DNA of 64,000 bases. It comes from Chitinophaga filiformis. Its GTDB lineage: Bacteria > Bacteroidota > Bacteroidia > Chitinophagales > Chitinophagaceae. How positions within the stretch are numbered: position 1 is the stretch's first letter; the number at the start of each line of letters is the position of its first letter. Made by a program: the position numbers and the translations under genes. The notes under the pieces are model-generated. The model saw only the letters and a program-made list of their open reading frames with translations. It did no database searches and was not told where the DNA came from. Positions 51,044 to 61,242 of this stretch are shown here, piece by piece. The DNA is taken from contig NZ_FNBN01000012.1 of assembly GCF_900102545.1 (NCBI RefSeq), positions 1 through 64,000 of the forward strand, read 5' to 3'.

Positions 51044-53305
51044 TTACAATACAGGACTGTATAAATGGTTTCTCAAATATTCAGCAGTGAACGACTCTTT
51101 GTTTTGTAAAAGGTCTGCTACGCTACCTTCGAACATAACGTTACCTCCATATTTACCTGCTCCTGGCCCGATGTCGATGATCCAATCAGCCTGTGAGATG
51201 ATGTCCAGATTATGCTCAATTACAATCACGGTGTTTCGCTGATGAACCAGTTTGTGCAGCAATTGCAAAAGCTTGCTGGTATCAGAAGGATGCAACCCTG
51301 TACTGGGCTCGTCAAGCACAAGAATATCTTTTCTGTCGTTAAGTTCACGGGTGAGTTTAAGCCGTTGCCGTTCGCCACCCGAGAAGGTGTCGAGTCGCTG
51401 ACCCAGTGTTAAATAATCGAGGCCAAGTTCGGTTAATAGGTTTAGCCGGTTTACCCAATTTTCTGTCCCAAAGAAATGTTGTGCCTGCTCAACCGTCAGG
51501 CTCATTACTTCCACGATATTTTTCCCCTGATATCGATAGGAAAGCACTTTTGTATTGAATCCGGTTCCACCACACACTTGACACGGTTGCTCAATATCTT
51601 CCATAAAGGCAAGGTCGATCTTTTCAACACCCAGTCCCTTACAGTTTGGACATTCGCCACCACTATTGCTGCTGAAAAGCTGGTTACTCACGCGATTCGC
51701 ATTTGCAAATAGGTGCCTGACATAATCTGATATGCCGAGAAACGTCATGAGATTTGCGCGCGCTGTGGCTGTGATCGCAGATTGATCAATGATACGGACG
51801 TCCGGAAACTGCGCAGGCAATACTTTACTGATCAACGTGCTCTTTCCTGATCCTGCAACACCGGTAACAACGGTGAGTACCTCTTTGGGAATATTGACAG
51901 TTACCTTGCGTAGGTTGAACAGATCTGCGTTACGGATCGTTATGACATCATTAAACGTCAACGGATCTTGATTGAATGAACGCTTCGAAGCAAAATACTG
52001 GCCTGTTTTGGATCCTGAATTTTTCAGTCCCTCAAATGTTCCTTCGTAAACAATCTCACCTCCATTACTACCAGACAGCGGTCCCATGTCAATGATGTGA
52101 TCAGCAATACTGATCAGATCCGGATCATGCTCTACAATTAACACTGTATTCCCCTTATCCCTGATCTGCTTCATGATTGTAGCAATATTATGCAAGTCTT
52201 TCGGATGAAGTCCGATGCTGGGTTCGTCAAAAATATAGAGCAGATTTTCAAGACTATTGCCCAGGTGCCGAACCATTTTGATGCGTTGTGATTCGCCGCC
52301 AGACAATGTGCTGGTTGTTCTGTTAAGCGTGAGATATTGCAATCCTATAACTACAAGGCTATTGAGTTTCTTAATTAATTCATGCAGGATGGTTTGATAC
52401 GTTTTGGAAGATATGGATTCAACAAATGCCAGTAATTCATCCACTGGTAACTGTGCACAATCACCGATGTCTTTGCCTTTGATCTTGCAACTGAGAACTT
52501 TCTTATTCAGCCGCTTGCCGTTACATTCAGGACAGGTGGATGTGATTATAATTTTTTCGATATCCTTCTTACGCTTGCCGTGTTCCTTCGAATCCTTCTG
52601 CAGGAAATCCTTCTTAATCCGCGGCAACACACCTATGTATTGCATTGTCTTGCCCCAATCCTTGCCAGGGGCCTTGGGCTTATGCTCCGGGGCGTTCAGT
52701 AATATATCCCATTCTTTATTTGAATAATCTTTTAGTTTCTTGTCCGGATCAAAATATCCAGAGTTCACATATCGATGCCAGCGGTAGCCGCCGGGCTGAA
52801 ACGTTGGAAAAAGAATGGCACCTTCGTTGAGTGATTTGCTCTTGTCAAAAAGTGTGTTCAAATTAATTTCACTTGTGTAGCCAAGTCCTTCACATACAGG
52901 ACACATTCCCTGCGGGTTATTAAAAGAGAATACACCAGAGTATCCAACAAACGGTTTTCCAATTCTTGAGAACAGCAGTCGCAATGATGCATATACGTCT
53001 GTAGCAGTACCTACCGTTGATCGCGCATTGCCTCCCAATCTTTTTTGATTAATGATCACCGGAACATTCAGGTGCTCGATCTTGTCAACATCCGCCACTC
53101 CAATTTGTGTAAGCCTGTTGCGAACGAAGCTCGTCTGCGTCTCGTTTATTTGGCGTTGTGCCTCCGCACCAATGGTTTCAAACACGAGAGACGACTTGCC
53201 CGAACCTGAAACACCAGTGAACACGGTGATCATGTTCTTTGGAACTTCAAGTGAAATATTCTTAAGATTGTTCTGACGCGCTCCGGAAACTTTGATTGGA
53301 TTCAT
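51044..53305 (-). CDS. UvrA-like ABC ATPase, short form
   Basis: About 753 residues of the UvrA superfamily with two ATPase halves: Walker A GVSGSGKSS (N) and GVAGSGKST (C), signatures LSGGESQR and FSGGERQR, DEPS Walker B boxes. Zinc-finger cysteine pairs CPVC, CPEC, CPNC and CQVC are present. It is shorter than canonical UvrA (~940), lacking most of the UvrB-binding and insertion domains, like UvrA2/DrrC-type proteins linked to drug resistance or DNA-ligand tolerance. The start at 53305 (MNPIKVSGARQNNLKNI) matches the family; the long frame would add 36 residues. Single gene. Confidence 0.9.
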   Translation of the reverse strand: MNPIKVSGARQNNLKNISLEVPKNMITVFTGVSGSGKSSLVFETIGAEAQRQINETQTSFVRNRLTQIGVADVDKIEHLNVPVIINQKRLGGNARSTVGTATDVYASLRLLFSRIGKPFVGYSGVFSFNNPQGMCPVCEGLGYTSEINLNTLFDKSKSLNEGAILFPTFQPGGYRWHRYVNSGYFDPDKKLKDYSNKEWDILLNAPEHKPKAPGKDWGKTMQYIGVLPRIKKDFLQKDSKEHGKRKKDIEKIIITSTCPECNGKRLNKKVLSCKIKGKDIGDCAQLPVDELLAFVESISSKTYQTILHELIKKLNSLVVIGLQYLTLNRTTSTLSGGESQRIKMVRHLGNSLENLLYIFDEPSIGLHPKDLHNIATIMKQIRDKGNTVLIVEHDPDLISIADHIIDMGPLSGSNGGEIVYEGTFEGLKNSGSKTGQYFASKRSFNQDPLTFNDVITIRNADLFNLRKVTVNIPKEVLTVVTGVAGSGKSTLISKVLPAQFPDVRIIDQSAITATARANLMTFLGISDYVRHLFANANRVSNQLFSSNSGGECPNCKGLGVEKIDLAFMEDIEQPCQVCGGTGFNTKVLSYRYQGKNIVEVMSLTVEQAQHFFGTENWVNRLNLLTELGLDYLTLGQRLDTFSGGERQRLKLTRELNDRKDILVLDEPSTGLHPSDTSKLLQLLHKLVHQRNTVIVIEHNLDIISQADWIIDIGPGAGKYGGNVMFEGSVADLLQNKESFTAEYLRNHLYSPVL

Positions 53306-53650
53306 ATTTTTTGGCCACCGAATACTATGCCAGTAAGCCATAGCTTGTTTTTGTGCCCTGGTAAAGTCTAAGTAAGGCGGGAATGTCGTCGATATGGGGA
53401 CTAATTTCAACAATAAGATTTTTTTAGAGCCGGTAATGTTATCAAGTTTGTGCTGTTATTTGTATCTTTTGAGTAGTATATTCTGTTATATTCATCTTAA
53501 TCAAAATCAAAGATGTTTTAATAGTCATTTTATGAGATGACTCTGCCTTGTTCATTTTCATCTTTTCCCTCTTAATGGTTCCAGAAATGGGCTTTGCAGA
53601 AAGACGGAAGAGCCAATTGTAAAAAGGAGTTTTTGGTAGGTTGAAAACAG

Positions 53651-53686
53651 AAAAAGCCCGCAAACATTGGCTATTTGCGGGCTTTG
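53651..53686 (-). terminator. Terminator downstream of tRNA-Pro
   Basis: AAAGCCCGCAAA pairs with TTTGCGGGCTTT across about 9 nt; in minus-strand reading it is followed by TTTTT-rich sequence, 22 bp after the tRNA. Confidence 0.85.
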
Positions 53687-53708
53687 AATCGAATTAAAGT
53701 GTGTGTCG

Positions 53709-53782
53709 TCGGGATGACAAGATTCGAACTTGCGGCCTCTTCGTCCCGAACGAAGCGCGCTACCGGGCTGCGCTACATCCCG
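53709..53782 (-). tRNA. tRNA-Pro (anticodon CGG)
   Basis: On the minus strand the cloverleaf is complete in 74 nt: acceptor CGGGATG/CATCCCG, D stem GCGC/GCGC, anticodon stem CTTCG/CGAAG with loop TTCGGGA (anticodon CGG), T arm CAAG-TTCGAAT-CTTG, discriminator A. The CCA end is not encoded. Confidence 0.95.
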
Positions 53783-53880
53783 AGGGATCTTTCAGCATAT
53801 AAATCAATTTAATAACCTTTCAAAAAATAGCCAAATTTTTCTCCCCGCATTCCTTACATTCGTATTTAATTCTGCTGAAT

Positions 53881-54060
53881 ATGAAGCTCATTTATTTATC
53901 CCTGCCAGCAGTTGTTGTACTGGACATTTATATCTGGACATGGATAGCCGGATTGTTATCTGCGCCGAGTGATCTTGCAGTATTCGCCGGCATTGTCAGC
54001 ATTTTCGTAACGATAATATTACACTACGCATTTTACAAGCTATTAAAATCCAAATTTTAA
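53881..54060 (+). CDS. Small two-helix membrane protein, 59 residues
   Basis: ATG 53881 to TAA 54058-54060. Two hydrophobic segments: about residues 3-26 (LIYLSLPAVVVLDIYIWTWI) and 33-53 (AVFAGIVSIFVTIILHYAF), with a basic end (KLLKSKF). The next gene, an SPFH protein, begins 2 bp after its stop, so they form an operon and may act together in the membrane. It resembles no family I can name. Confidence 0.75.
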   Translation: MKLIYLSLPAVVVLDIYIWTWIAGLLSAPSDLAVFAGIVSIFVTIILHYAFYKLLKSKF

Positions 54061-54062
54061 TT

Positions 54063-54848
54063 ATGAAGCGACCTATTATTCTGATGATCGTTGTTGTTGT
54101 GATAATCCCCATATTCTGTATGCTTTGCTGTACCCGCATTGACGCCGGACATGAAGGTATCAGGGTGAAACAGTACGGTAGTGATAAAGGAGTACAGGAT
54201 ATCTCACTTGTAACTGGCCGGGTATGGTACAATCCACTGACAGAATCAGTATATGAGTTTCCGATTTTTGTACAGACGGCCGATTACAATCCGTTTACCG
54301 TGAATGCAAAAGACGGGTCTGTGTTTACAGTAGATCCGACCATTACATTCCGCGTAATTCCTGGTAAAAGCCCTGAAATCTTTAAGAAGTATCGTAAAGG
54401 AATTGAGGAAATCACCAGATCGACTTTATATAACTACGTGCGGGATGCGTTCCGTATCCAGTTCAATAAATATACAACGGACAGCATGATCAGCAGCCGG
54501 GAGACATTTGAGAACTCTGTACAGGTGCAATTGACAGCATCTCTGCTGAAAGAAGGCTTCGACCTGGAACAGATGACAAGCGGTATTCAGTATCCTGAAA
54601 CGATCACCCAGGCCATCGATGCTAAAAACAGGGCAGTGCAACAGGCAATGCAGGTAGAAAATGAGCTTAGAGTAACAGAGGCTAACGCTAAAAAACTGAT
54701 CATACAGGCAGAAGCGGAAGCAAGGGCAAATCAGCTTCGTCAGCAATCTCTGACTCCTTTACTCATCCAACAGCAGTTCATCGAAAAATGGGACGGAAAA
54801 ACGCCTTTATATGGCAATTCTCCCACCTTCTTCAAAAACGTCCAATAA
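54063..54848 (+). CDS. SPFH/band 7 (prohibitin-like) membrane protein
   Basis: 261 residues: membrane anchor at 4-22 (with the Cys pair MLCC at the end), then an SPFH domain (~25-190: IDAGHEGIRVKQYGSDKG, FTVNAKDGSVFTVDPTITFR) and a C-terminal coiled coil (~190-235, ANAKKLIIQAEAEARANQLR). Such proteins oligomerise at the membrane and scaffold proteases or lipid microdomains. It is translationally coupled to the small two-helix protein upstream. A strong terminator follows. Confidence 0.92.
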   Translation: MKRPIILMIVVVVIIPIFCMLCCTRIDAGHEGIRVKQYGSDKGVQDISLVTGRVWYNPLTESVYEFPIFVQTADYNPFTVNAKDGSVFTVDPTITFRVIPGKSPEIFKKYRKGIEEITRSTLYNYVRDAFRIQFNKYTTDSMISSRETFENSVQVQLTASLLKEGFDLEQMTSGIQYPETITQAIDAKNRAVQQAMQVENELRVTEANAKKLIIQAEAEARANQLRQQSLTPLLIQQQFIEKWDGKTPLYGNSPTFFKNVQ

Positions 54849-54849
54849 T

Positions 54850-54886
54850 AAAAAAGGCGTCCGATGTTTCCGGACGCCTTTTTTAT
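54850..54886. terminator. Strong hairpin terminator after the SPFH gene
   Basis: AAAAAGGCGTCCG pairs with CGGACGCCTTTTT across 6 nt, with a longer T tract. Confidence 0.9.
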
Positions 54887-54901
54887 TGCAATAAAAGTAT
54901 C

Positions 54902-55903
54902 TTAATTCCTGAACATTGTTAACACCAACGCCGTTTCCTTGTTAAGGCCCATAGCAGCCGCCATGACAGATGAATTGTCGCTTTGATCCGTTTCACGCTC
55001 TATCTGTTTGGTATGTACCACCAGCTTCAGATCACCTTTGGTATACAAGACTAAGCCACCTTCTTCTTTGTCCTGAGAAGTAGTATCACTGGTTTCCTTT
55101 TTAAAACCGGAAGAGCGGATATCTTGTCCCATTTTCAGGAGGTTGTCACCACCCATTACAACATAGGTAACGCGAACACGTGGTTCAACGCTGAAAAAGA
55201 GTTTTTTATTCTCATTCACATAAGTTGAACTATCGTCATCAGTCATTATCCAGCGATAGCTGATATTGTTCAAAGCCGGCAGAATGCTGTCTCCAGGCAT
55301 TTCCAGTATCCTGGACATGTCTTTAACAGTCAGTTGCCTGCTCTTGATACCTGTGAGTTCCTCCACCATTTCATCTCCCAGCAGGATCTTCACCAGAGAG
55401 GGATGTTTGGTAGAATAGATCACTTCAACATGCTGACCTTTGCTGGCCAGATCATATTGATCGCTGTCTACTTCTTTCTGAGTGCGTACGTGTTTACCGC
55501 TTTTCGTGTAATAGGATATCGTCAGCTTGTAAGTGCTGCTCTTGGAGCTTTTCCTGTAGTAACCATCTACGATGGTAGCAGGCACTCTTTCACCAAACTT
55601 TCTGAGTTCTTCGTTTTCCAGCTTACCGTAATGCATGGCAAATACGACTATCAACGCGATGGCAGCAGGGATACATACAAATGCCATATTGTGATACCAC
55701 TGTTTGGGATATCTGTCCCACTGCGTGATCTCATCCATGTCGGTGAAATCTGCAAAGGTCTGCGCCATAAAGATGAAGCACAAAATACCTCCGATGATAG
55801 CCAAAAATATTGGCATGGAGATATACAGACCCGCCGGCATCCAGATATACCAGATCAGGAATGTGAGTAGGAGCAGCACGCCCCAGATAATTCTTCTTTT
55901 CAT
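54902..55903 (-). CDS. Membrane protein with DUF3592-like domain
   Basis: About 333 residues from ATG 55903. Three membrane helices lie in the first ~95 residues (IIWGVLLLLTFLIWYIWMP; IFLAIIGGILCFIFMA; CIPAAIALIVVFAMHY). A soluble beta-rich part follows with VPATIVDGYYRKSSKSSTYK, of DUF3592 style, and later a second soluble region (residues ~200-330). The function is unknown. The longer frame adds 23 residues with no signal, so 55903 is preferred. It converges on the SPFH terminator. Confidence 0.7.
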   Translation of the reverse strand: MKRRIIWGVLLLLTFLIWYIWMPAGLYISMPIFLAIIGGILCFIFMAQTFADFTDMDEITQWDRYPKQWYHNMAFVCIPAAIALIVVFAMHYGKLENEELRKFGERVPATIVDGYYRKSSKSSTYKLTISYYTKSGKHVRTQKEVDSDQYDLASKGQHVEVIYSTKHPSLVKILLGDEMVEELTGIKSRQLTVKDMSRILEMPGDSILPALNNISYRWIMTDDDSSTYVNENKKLFFSVEPRVRVTYVVMGGDNLLKMGQDIRSSGFKKETSDTTSQDKEEGGLVLYTKGDLKLVVHTKQIERETDQSDNSSVMAAAMGLNKETALVLTMFRN

Positions 55904-56208
55904 GTGTATAGGGTTGTAGTGTATATAATAGGTAAGAGGTTTATGTAGCAGTAGTAAACTATTCGCAGTCAATACGTTGTCCCGGTCTGATGTAAAACTA
56001 ACTGCAAATATACATTTTTTAATATATGAATAGGAGCATGCTACTCATTTTAAATTATTATTTTATTTACTATTTTGATGTATTTTACGTGGGAGCACGC
56101 TTGAAAGCCTCTGTAGCAGCTTGTTTTGGCCGTAGGTGATGAAAATGAAATAGTTAGCCGTAACGCATATCTATACCTGAAAAACGATCCCTATAATTAT
56201 ATATTCTG

Positions 56209-58638
56209 ATGCCAAGATTTTTACTACTATCCTTATTCCTGTTATGGTTTCATACTCAGTCATTTGCACAACTGGCAGACAACGGTGCCGGATCTTTGAA
56301 AAACTTTATCTGGTGGATGGACTGGGCAGATGTGAAGATTGAAGACGGAGCAACAAAAACATTTATTACTGCGGACGGTCTTACCGTTACCGCCACATTC
56401 TCCGGTGTAGCGGGTACGCCGGTGGCACCCAGTATCATGGATACCTGGAACGGCGCTATCCTGAAGAACCTGTATAACTTCTCTGATCCCGCTATCAAAC
56501 CGGCGATCTTTGTTGCAAACAACTTCAATAACAGCAGGTTTACTATCACCTTAAGGGCTACCCGCAGAGGAAAACCGGTTGCTTTTACATTGGCAGCCAG
56601 TGATGCAGAAGCCAGTAATTCACTGGAAACGCTGACAATGAGTACTACCGCAGGCAACTGGCGTACCCTGGAATTCTTCAGAAATTCATCGCAGGTAAAT
56701 AACCCTGCTTCCGGCTGCGGTACACAAACAATCAGTATCTCCGAAACATATGCAGGAACACCGAACGTCGGACAACTACCCATTGTGGCTACCGACGTAC
56801 CAGCGGCCACAGGCACCCTGACGTTGGATGTACGCCTGTTAAGGACTACACACGGCAGCAGCGCGGTAGCTTTCGGTATTATGACTGCTGTCGATGAAGG
56901 AGACCTGCCTGCCAGTTATGGTTACGCCACACATCAGTTAGTATACGCTACCCAACATCCCTGTAACGACCGCGCACCATTACCTCTTACCGCATTAGAG
57001 ACAAACCTGAAACTGGGTAGTATTGCCGGCGATGCGGATACCATAGGCATGACAGATGATAATCAGTATGGACAGGATGAAGATGCAGTAACTGCCTTCA
57101 GTGATTATAACGGCAATGGCAGTTATAATGTAACTGTTCCGCTGACTAACGCCACTGGAAAAACAGCGTATCTCACCGGCTGGTTTGACTATAACCGCAA
57201 CGGTATGTTTGAAACGAATGAATCTGCAGCTGCAACGATAGCTCCCAATGCAACCACTGCTACTTTGACCTGGACCTCTCTGCCCGCTGGATTTATCGCC
57301 GGAAGGGTGCCTTTGTATGGATTCAGATTCCGTTTATCAAGTGATCAGCAGGCGCTTAAAACACCCGCAGGTTTTGCTCCGGATGGGGAAGTAGAAGACT
57401 ACCTTGTCAGCATTAAAGCGCCCTGTTCTGCGAATATCAATACACTCTCCAATATGGTGCTCTGTGCAGGCAAACCGGCGCAGCTAAATGCTACCGGCGG
57501 TATCAAATATCAATGGACGCCTGCTACAGGATTATCGGCAGATACTATTCCTGATCCGGTAGCCACACCGACAGTGACAACCACTTACAAGGTAAGCGGA
57601 GTAGATGCATCCGGTTGCCCGGGTTCCGCTACCGTCACTATTTACGTCAACCCTTCACCAATATTTACTAAACGAAGTGACACTGCCATCTGTGCGGGAA
57701 ATAGCCTGCAGTTATCTGCTGTTTCTGATATCCCTGCCACTTACAGCTGGTGGCCTGATTCTTCGTTAGATAAGAGCACAGTTCCCAACCCTGTTGCTAC
57801 TCCGCTAACAACCACCAGCTATACTGTTACAGCGACCACGATATACGGCTGTACCAGTAAATCCGCCATCAATATCACAGTAAATCCCGCCCCTGATATG
57901 AGAGTGATGCCGGATACGCCAGTAGTATGTCTCGGACAATCAGTAGAGATCCAGGCAAAAGGTGCAGATGTGTATGAATGGTATACAGATAGGGATTCCC
58001 TGCTCACCACTAATTCCCTGATCGCTGTAAAGCCCACCTGCGATTCTACGTTCAAGATCTATATGGAACAGCATACCTGCCGGGTAGCAGATACTTTCCT
58101 GGTGCCCGTGAAAGTGTATGATCTGCCGGTTACCTCCGTTGCAAAATCAAGTGATATAGACTGTGCGCATCCGCAGGTGGCGCTGGAGGCCACTGGTGGC
58201 GTGTATTACAACTGGCAACCTGTTGTTGGTATGGCCAACAATCTGGTAGCAAATCCTGTTGTATCTCCGCTGAAAACTGTTACCTATGAAGTGACCGTGA
58301 TGGATGAACATGGGTGCACACAGGTGGAAGCCGTTACCGTGAATGTAGACATTGCACTGGCATTCACGCGGTATCCTATTCCCACAGCCTTTACACCCAA
58401 TGGCGATGGTATGAACGATTGCTTCGGATTAAAGTTCTGGGGTGAGACGAATACCTTCGAATTCAGTGTATTTAACCGTGTAGGAAACCTCGTGTTTAAT
58501 ACACACTATCCCGGCGACTGCTGGGACGGCACCTACAAAGGCATATTGCAGCCGGCAGGTTCCTACATATACATGATAAAAGCGAAAACGATCTGCGGAG
58601 ATGTACTAAGGAGAGGTACTGTGGTGCTGGCTCGTTAA
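56209..58638 (+). CDS. Large secreted protein with gliding-motility-type C-terminal domain
   Basis: 809 residues. Signal peptide (1-20, SFAQ). A CshA-type fibril-like region (~25-225) with NGAILKNLYNFSDPAIKP is followed by a GEVED-type domain (~285-395, DGEVEDYLVSI), then about four PKD/Ig-like repeats (e.g. PVATPTVTTTYKVSG, PVATPLTTTSYTVTA, PVVSPLKTVTYEVTV). The last ~80 residues are the type B gliding-motility domain: PTAFTPNGDGMNDCFGLKF, then VFNRVGNLVFNTHYPGDCWD. The domain targets the T9SS, so the protein is probably anchored at or released from the surface. Single gene, with a terminator after. Confidence 0.92.
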   Translation: MPRFLLLSLFLLWFHTQSFAQLADNGAGSLKNFIWWMDWADVKIEDGATKTFITADGLTVTATFSGVAGTPVAPSIMDTWNGAILKNLYNFSDPAIKPAIFVANNFNNSRFTITLRATRRGKPVAFTLAASDAEASNSLETLTMSTTAGNWRTLEFFRNSSQVNNPASGCGTQTISISETYAGTPNVGQLPIVATDVPAATGTLTLDVRLLRTTHGSSAVAFGIMTAVDEGDLPASYGYATHQLVYATQHPCNDRAPLPLTALETNLKLGSIAGDADTIGMTDDNQYGQDEDAVTAFSDYNGNGSYNVTVPLTNATGKTAYLTGWFDYNRNGMFETNESAAATIAPNATTATLTWTSLPAGFIAGRVPLYGFRFRLSSDQQALKTPAGFAPDGEVEDYLVSIKAPCSANINTLSNMVLCAGKPAQLNATGGIKYQWTPATGLSADTIPDPVATPTVTTTYKVSGVDASGCPGSATVTIYVNPSPIFTKRSDTAICAGNSLQLSAVSDIPATYSWWPDSSLDKSTVPNPVATPLTTTSYTVTATTIYGCTSKSAINITVNPAPDMRVMPDTPVVCLGQSVEIQAKGADVYEWYTDRDSLLTTNSLIAVKPTCDSTFKIYMEQHTCRVADTFLVPVKVYDLPVTSVAKSSDIDCAHPQVALEATGGVYYNWQPVVGMANNLVANPVVSPLKTVTYEVTVMDEHGCTQVEAVTVNVDIALAFTRYPIPTAFTPNGDGMNDCFGLKFWGETNTFEFSVFNRVGNLVFNTHYPGDCWDGTYKGILQPAGSYIYMIKAKTICGDVLRRGTVVLAR

Positions 58639-58660
58639 TTTACTTCACCTTTTAATAAAA

Positions 58661-58692
58661 AAAGGAGGTGCCTCAATTGAGGCACCCCTTTA
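58661..58692. terminator. Hairpin between convergent genes
   Basis: AAAGGAGGTGCCTC pairs with GAGGCACCCCTTT (one mismatch) around ATT, with A- and T-rich flanks. Confidence 0.75.
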
Positions 58693-58718
58693 TCCTGTAT
58701 ATAGTGCTGGTTAACTTA

Positions 58719-60089
58719 CTAATTAATCCCCAACCTTCTTCCTATTTCAGCCGTATTAAAGTCCGCTATCCTAAAAGGATGGGCCTCGGTATTAAACACA
58801 TATTCCGCCGTATTCAAACCACTATCCGGCGTAAACAACAAATAGAGATACTTCATCGTCTCTGCAAAGAAATACGTCGGTAGTTCGTTCTGCTGCTTTT
58901 TCGTCCGTACATCCGCTATTGATGAAAACGCAGTAGGCGTTTTACAATACTTCAATATATCGCTATAATACTGTTTTCCCATCTCTAAGTAGGTAGTATC
59001 CTTAGTATAATCATACAGATACCAGGCAGACTCTATGATCTCTGGATTCAGTTCGTACACCGGCGAGGAAGGCAGCTGTTTACGATAATCATAGATCATC
59101 GGTTCCAACCCATACTTCTTCCACACATTATTCCAGGTGGACTGAACTTTACCAGCCCTTTCCGCATCATCATCAATACATAACAACGCAGGGAAATAAG
59201 CGTCATAAAGCGTCACTGCACTATTCTTCATTTCTCCTGAATACATATCCGTTTTCCTGTACCAGATGGTCGTATCACTTTCTTCCGCATCATAGGTGTG
59301 CACCGCTGTGATAGTCTGCTCCCACATTTTCCGGATCTCAGGATCCCTGAACAGCAGCCATGTCTTCAGCAGGCATTCATAGTAGGCATCCCCGCCGGCG
59401 CCGATATAACTGACTGTTTCCAGCCACTCACCGGTTTCATTGTTGATCACATTGCCTACAAGGTTGATCTGCGACCGTCTTCCATAAACTGCCAGTGTCG
59501 CTTTCTTGGCCGCCTGGTAATACTTCGGATCCTTTGTATAGTAACTCAGGATACCCATTTCCAATGTGTACGCCGCTGCTTCAGCAGTGTTGACTTTCTC
59601 TCCTCTTGCTTTACCGGTCTTCAGGTTCACCCAGTAATAGGGAATGCCTGTAGGCGACTTAAAAGCCTGTAATAAGCGGTCGCCCAGGTCTTTTGTCTGC
59701 GAGAGTACCTTTGGATTGTGTGTGTAGGAATACATGGCAAGCAATCCTCCCAGCACTCGCTTATTCATGTCAAAGGTCTTCACATATACATCCCTGTTAA
59801 AACTGCAGCTGTCTGCAATGTATTTCTCGATCTCCCTGGCCTGTTTCTGAAGGCCCATCACTTTCATGGTACTATATGCGTCAACCGGAGAGATGTTTAA
59901 AGGTTCCTCATACCAGTCTGTATACTGTTTCGTTAACGGCAATAGTACGTCATGGCCCCACGCGTATCGTTTGTAGGTATCCCAGGCTTTTATAAATTCC
60001 TGTTTTACACTGTTCGATAGCTCCGCTGTCTGGGCTTTCACAGGTAGGTAGCAGATCATGGCTACGGTAGCCAGGATGCATTTTTTCAT
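58719..60089 (-). CDS. Glycoside hydrolase family 47 alpha-1,2-mannosidase-like protein
   Basis: 456 residues with a signal peptide (ending PVKAQ). It matches GH47 throughout: AWDTYKRYAWGHDVLLPL at ~35, STMKVMGL, KRVLGGLLAMYSYT, DLGDRLLQAFKSPTGIPYYW, SYIGAGGDAYYECLLK, ELNPEIIESAWYLYDYTKDT, YFFAETMKYLYLLF and the calcium-binding NTEAHPF with Thr at ~433. GH47 is mainly eukaryotic; bacterial members are few and were shown to be inverting alpha-1,2-mannosidases in Caulobacter. The key Asp in GGDAYYE and Glu residues in NPEIIES and FAET are present. Upstream AraC gene and GH130 gene suggest a mannose-containing glycan locus. Confidence 0.92.
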   Translation of the reverse strand: MKKCILATVAMICYLPVKAQTAELSNSVKQEFIKAWDTYKRYAWGHDVLLPLTKQYTDWYEEPLNISPVDAYSTMKVMGLQKQAREIEKYIADSCSFNRDVYVKTFDMNKRVLGGLLAMYSYTHNPKVLSQTKDLGDRLLQAFKSPTGIPYYWVNLKTGKARGEKVNTAEAAAYTLEMGILSYYTKDPKYYQAAKKATLAVYGRRSQINLVGNVINNETGEWLETVSYIGAGGDAYYECLLKTWLLFRDPEIRKMWEQTITAVHTYDAEESDTTIWYRKTDMYSGEMKNSAVTLYDAYFPALLCIDDDAERAGKVQSTWNNVWKKYGLEPMIYDYRKQLPSSPVYELNPEIIESAWYLYDYTKDTTYLEMGKQYYSDILKYCKTPTAFSSIADVRTKKQQNELPTYFFAETMKYLYLLFTPDSGLNTAEYVFNTEAHPFRIADFNTAEIGRRLGIN

Positions 60090-60171
60090 CAGATGCTAAA
60101 TTATGATCTGCGAAAATAGTAAAGCGCTCATACTATTGCGCTAACAAATATATTTTTTACGTTATAACGAT

Positions 60172-61011
60172 CTAAGACAGGCGTTGGTGCTGATCGCGGT
60201 ATTGTGAAGGCGTTCGCTGGTAAATACCCTGGAATTGTTTGTAGAAGTGTCCGAGGTTGTTAAATCCGCAGTCGTGGCAGATACTCTTGATAGGGGCATT
60301 GGTGACGGCTAATTGCCTGGCAGCGAATTGCATACGCAGTTCTGCAACTAAAGCAGAAAGGGTCTTATTATAGCATTTCCTGACCGTTCTGTTCACATGA
60401 TCAAGATTACGTCCGCAAAGGGAGGCAAACCCACGTGCGCCCAGGCGGAAGATGTCAGGCTGAATGGGGAACTGCTGAACTGCATTATTCAGCCAGGCCG
60501 GAATGTCCTGGTTATCAGGCTGATTTTCATTAGGCAGTAACAGTCTGAACATGGATAGCAGGAAACTGTCCAGGTGAATAGGAGAATGCTGATGTTTCCA
60601 GATCTTTTCTGCCAGGTGGGTCACACTACGCAGCACATTGACATCAAGTGTAATGTGATAGGGAAGGGGGCCCTTTTTCCAGAAGAAATCCTCCGTACCG
60701 CTGAAGTACCTTTTACGGAAATATTGCACTGTTTTCAGGGGAAACCCCAGGTTCATCATGGTAATGCCCTGCCGGCTGGAGGCAAATGTGTGTTGATCTT
60801 CCGGGCGCATCATCACAAGGTCACCCGTATTTAGGGGTATCTTTTTCCCGTTAATGAGGTGAGTGCCGCTACCGTGCTCTATCCAGAATATTTCGGCGTA
60901 GTCATGGTTGTGCAGCGATATATCATCGCGTGAAAAGATCTTCACCCGGGTAAGATGGAATATCTCGCCCCTGGTAATAAAGTGGCGTAATAAGAACTTG
61001 GTAACTTTCAT
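60172..61011 (-). CDS. AraC-family transcriptional regulator
   Basis: 279 residues: cupin-like sensor (HNHDYAEIFWIEHGSGTHLI, then PEDQHTFASSR) and C-terminal helix-turn-helix pair (APIKSICHDCGFNNLGHFYKQFQGIYQRTPSQYRDQH). The cupin with HNHDYAEI and E/H ligands matches regulators of carbohydrate loci in Bacteroidota. It is upstream of the GH47 gene on the same strand (82 bp gap) and divergent from the GH130 gene, so it probably controls both. Confidence 0.92.
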   Translation of the reverse strand: MKVTKFLLRHFITRGEIFHLTRVKIFSRDDISLHNHDYAEIFWIEHGSGTHLINGKKIPLNTGDLVMMRPEDQHTFASSRQGITMMNLGFPLKTVQYFRKRYFSGTEDFFWKKGPLPYHITLDVNVLRSVTHLAEKIWKHQHSPIHLDSFLLSMFRLLLPNENQPDNQDIPAWLNNAVQQFPIQPDIFRLGARGFASLCGRNLDHVNRTVRKCYNKTLSALVAELRMQFAARQLAVTNAPIKSICHDCGFNNLGHFYKQFQGIYQRTPSQYRDQHQRLS

Positions 61012-61242
61012 AATTGGCCCCCAGTTGCTTAAAGTTAACGATTTTTTTGCAGTTGTGCCTGCCGGAGGAAGCCCGGTCTTGGCTCAAATATTGCGTTGCT
61101 GAAAGCTCAAAAGTGGTAGTGTTCAACCCATTCAGCTATACGGACCAAACGGTGACGCTGCTACGAGGTGCCACAAAACCTTAACATTAAAAGAGTTATC
61201 TTTATATAGATATCTTTTTCTTAACCCAGTAGATTGTTGCAT

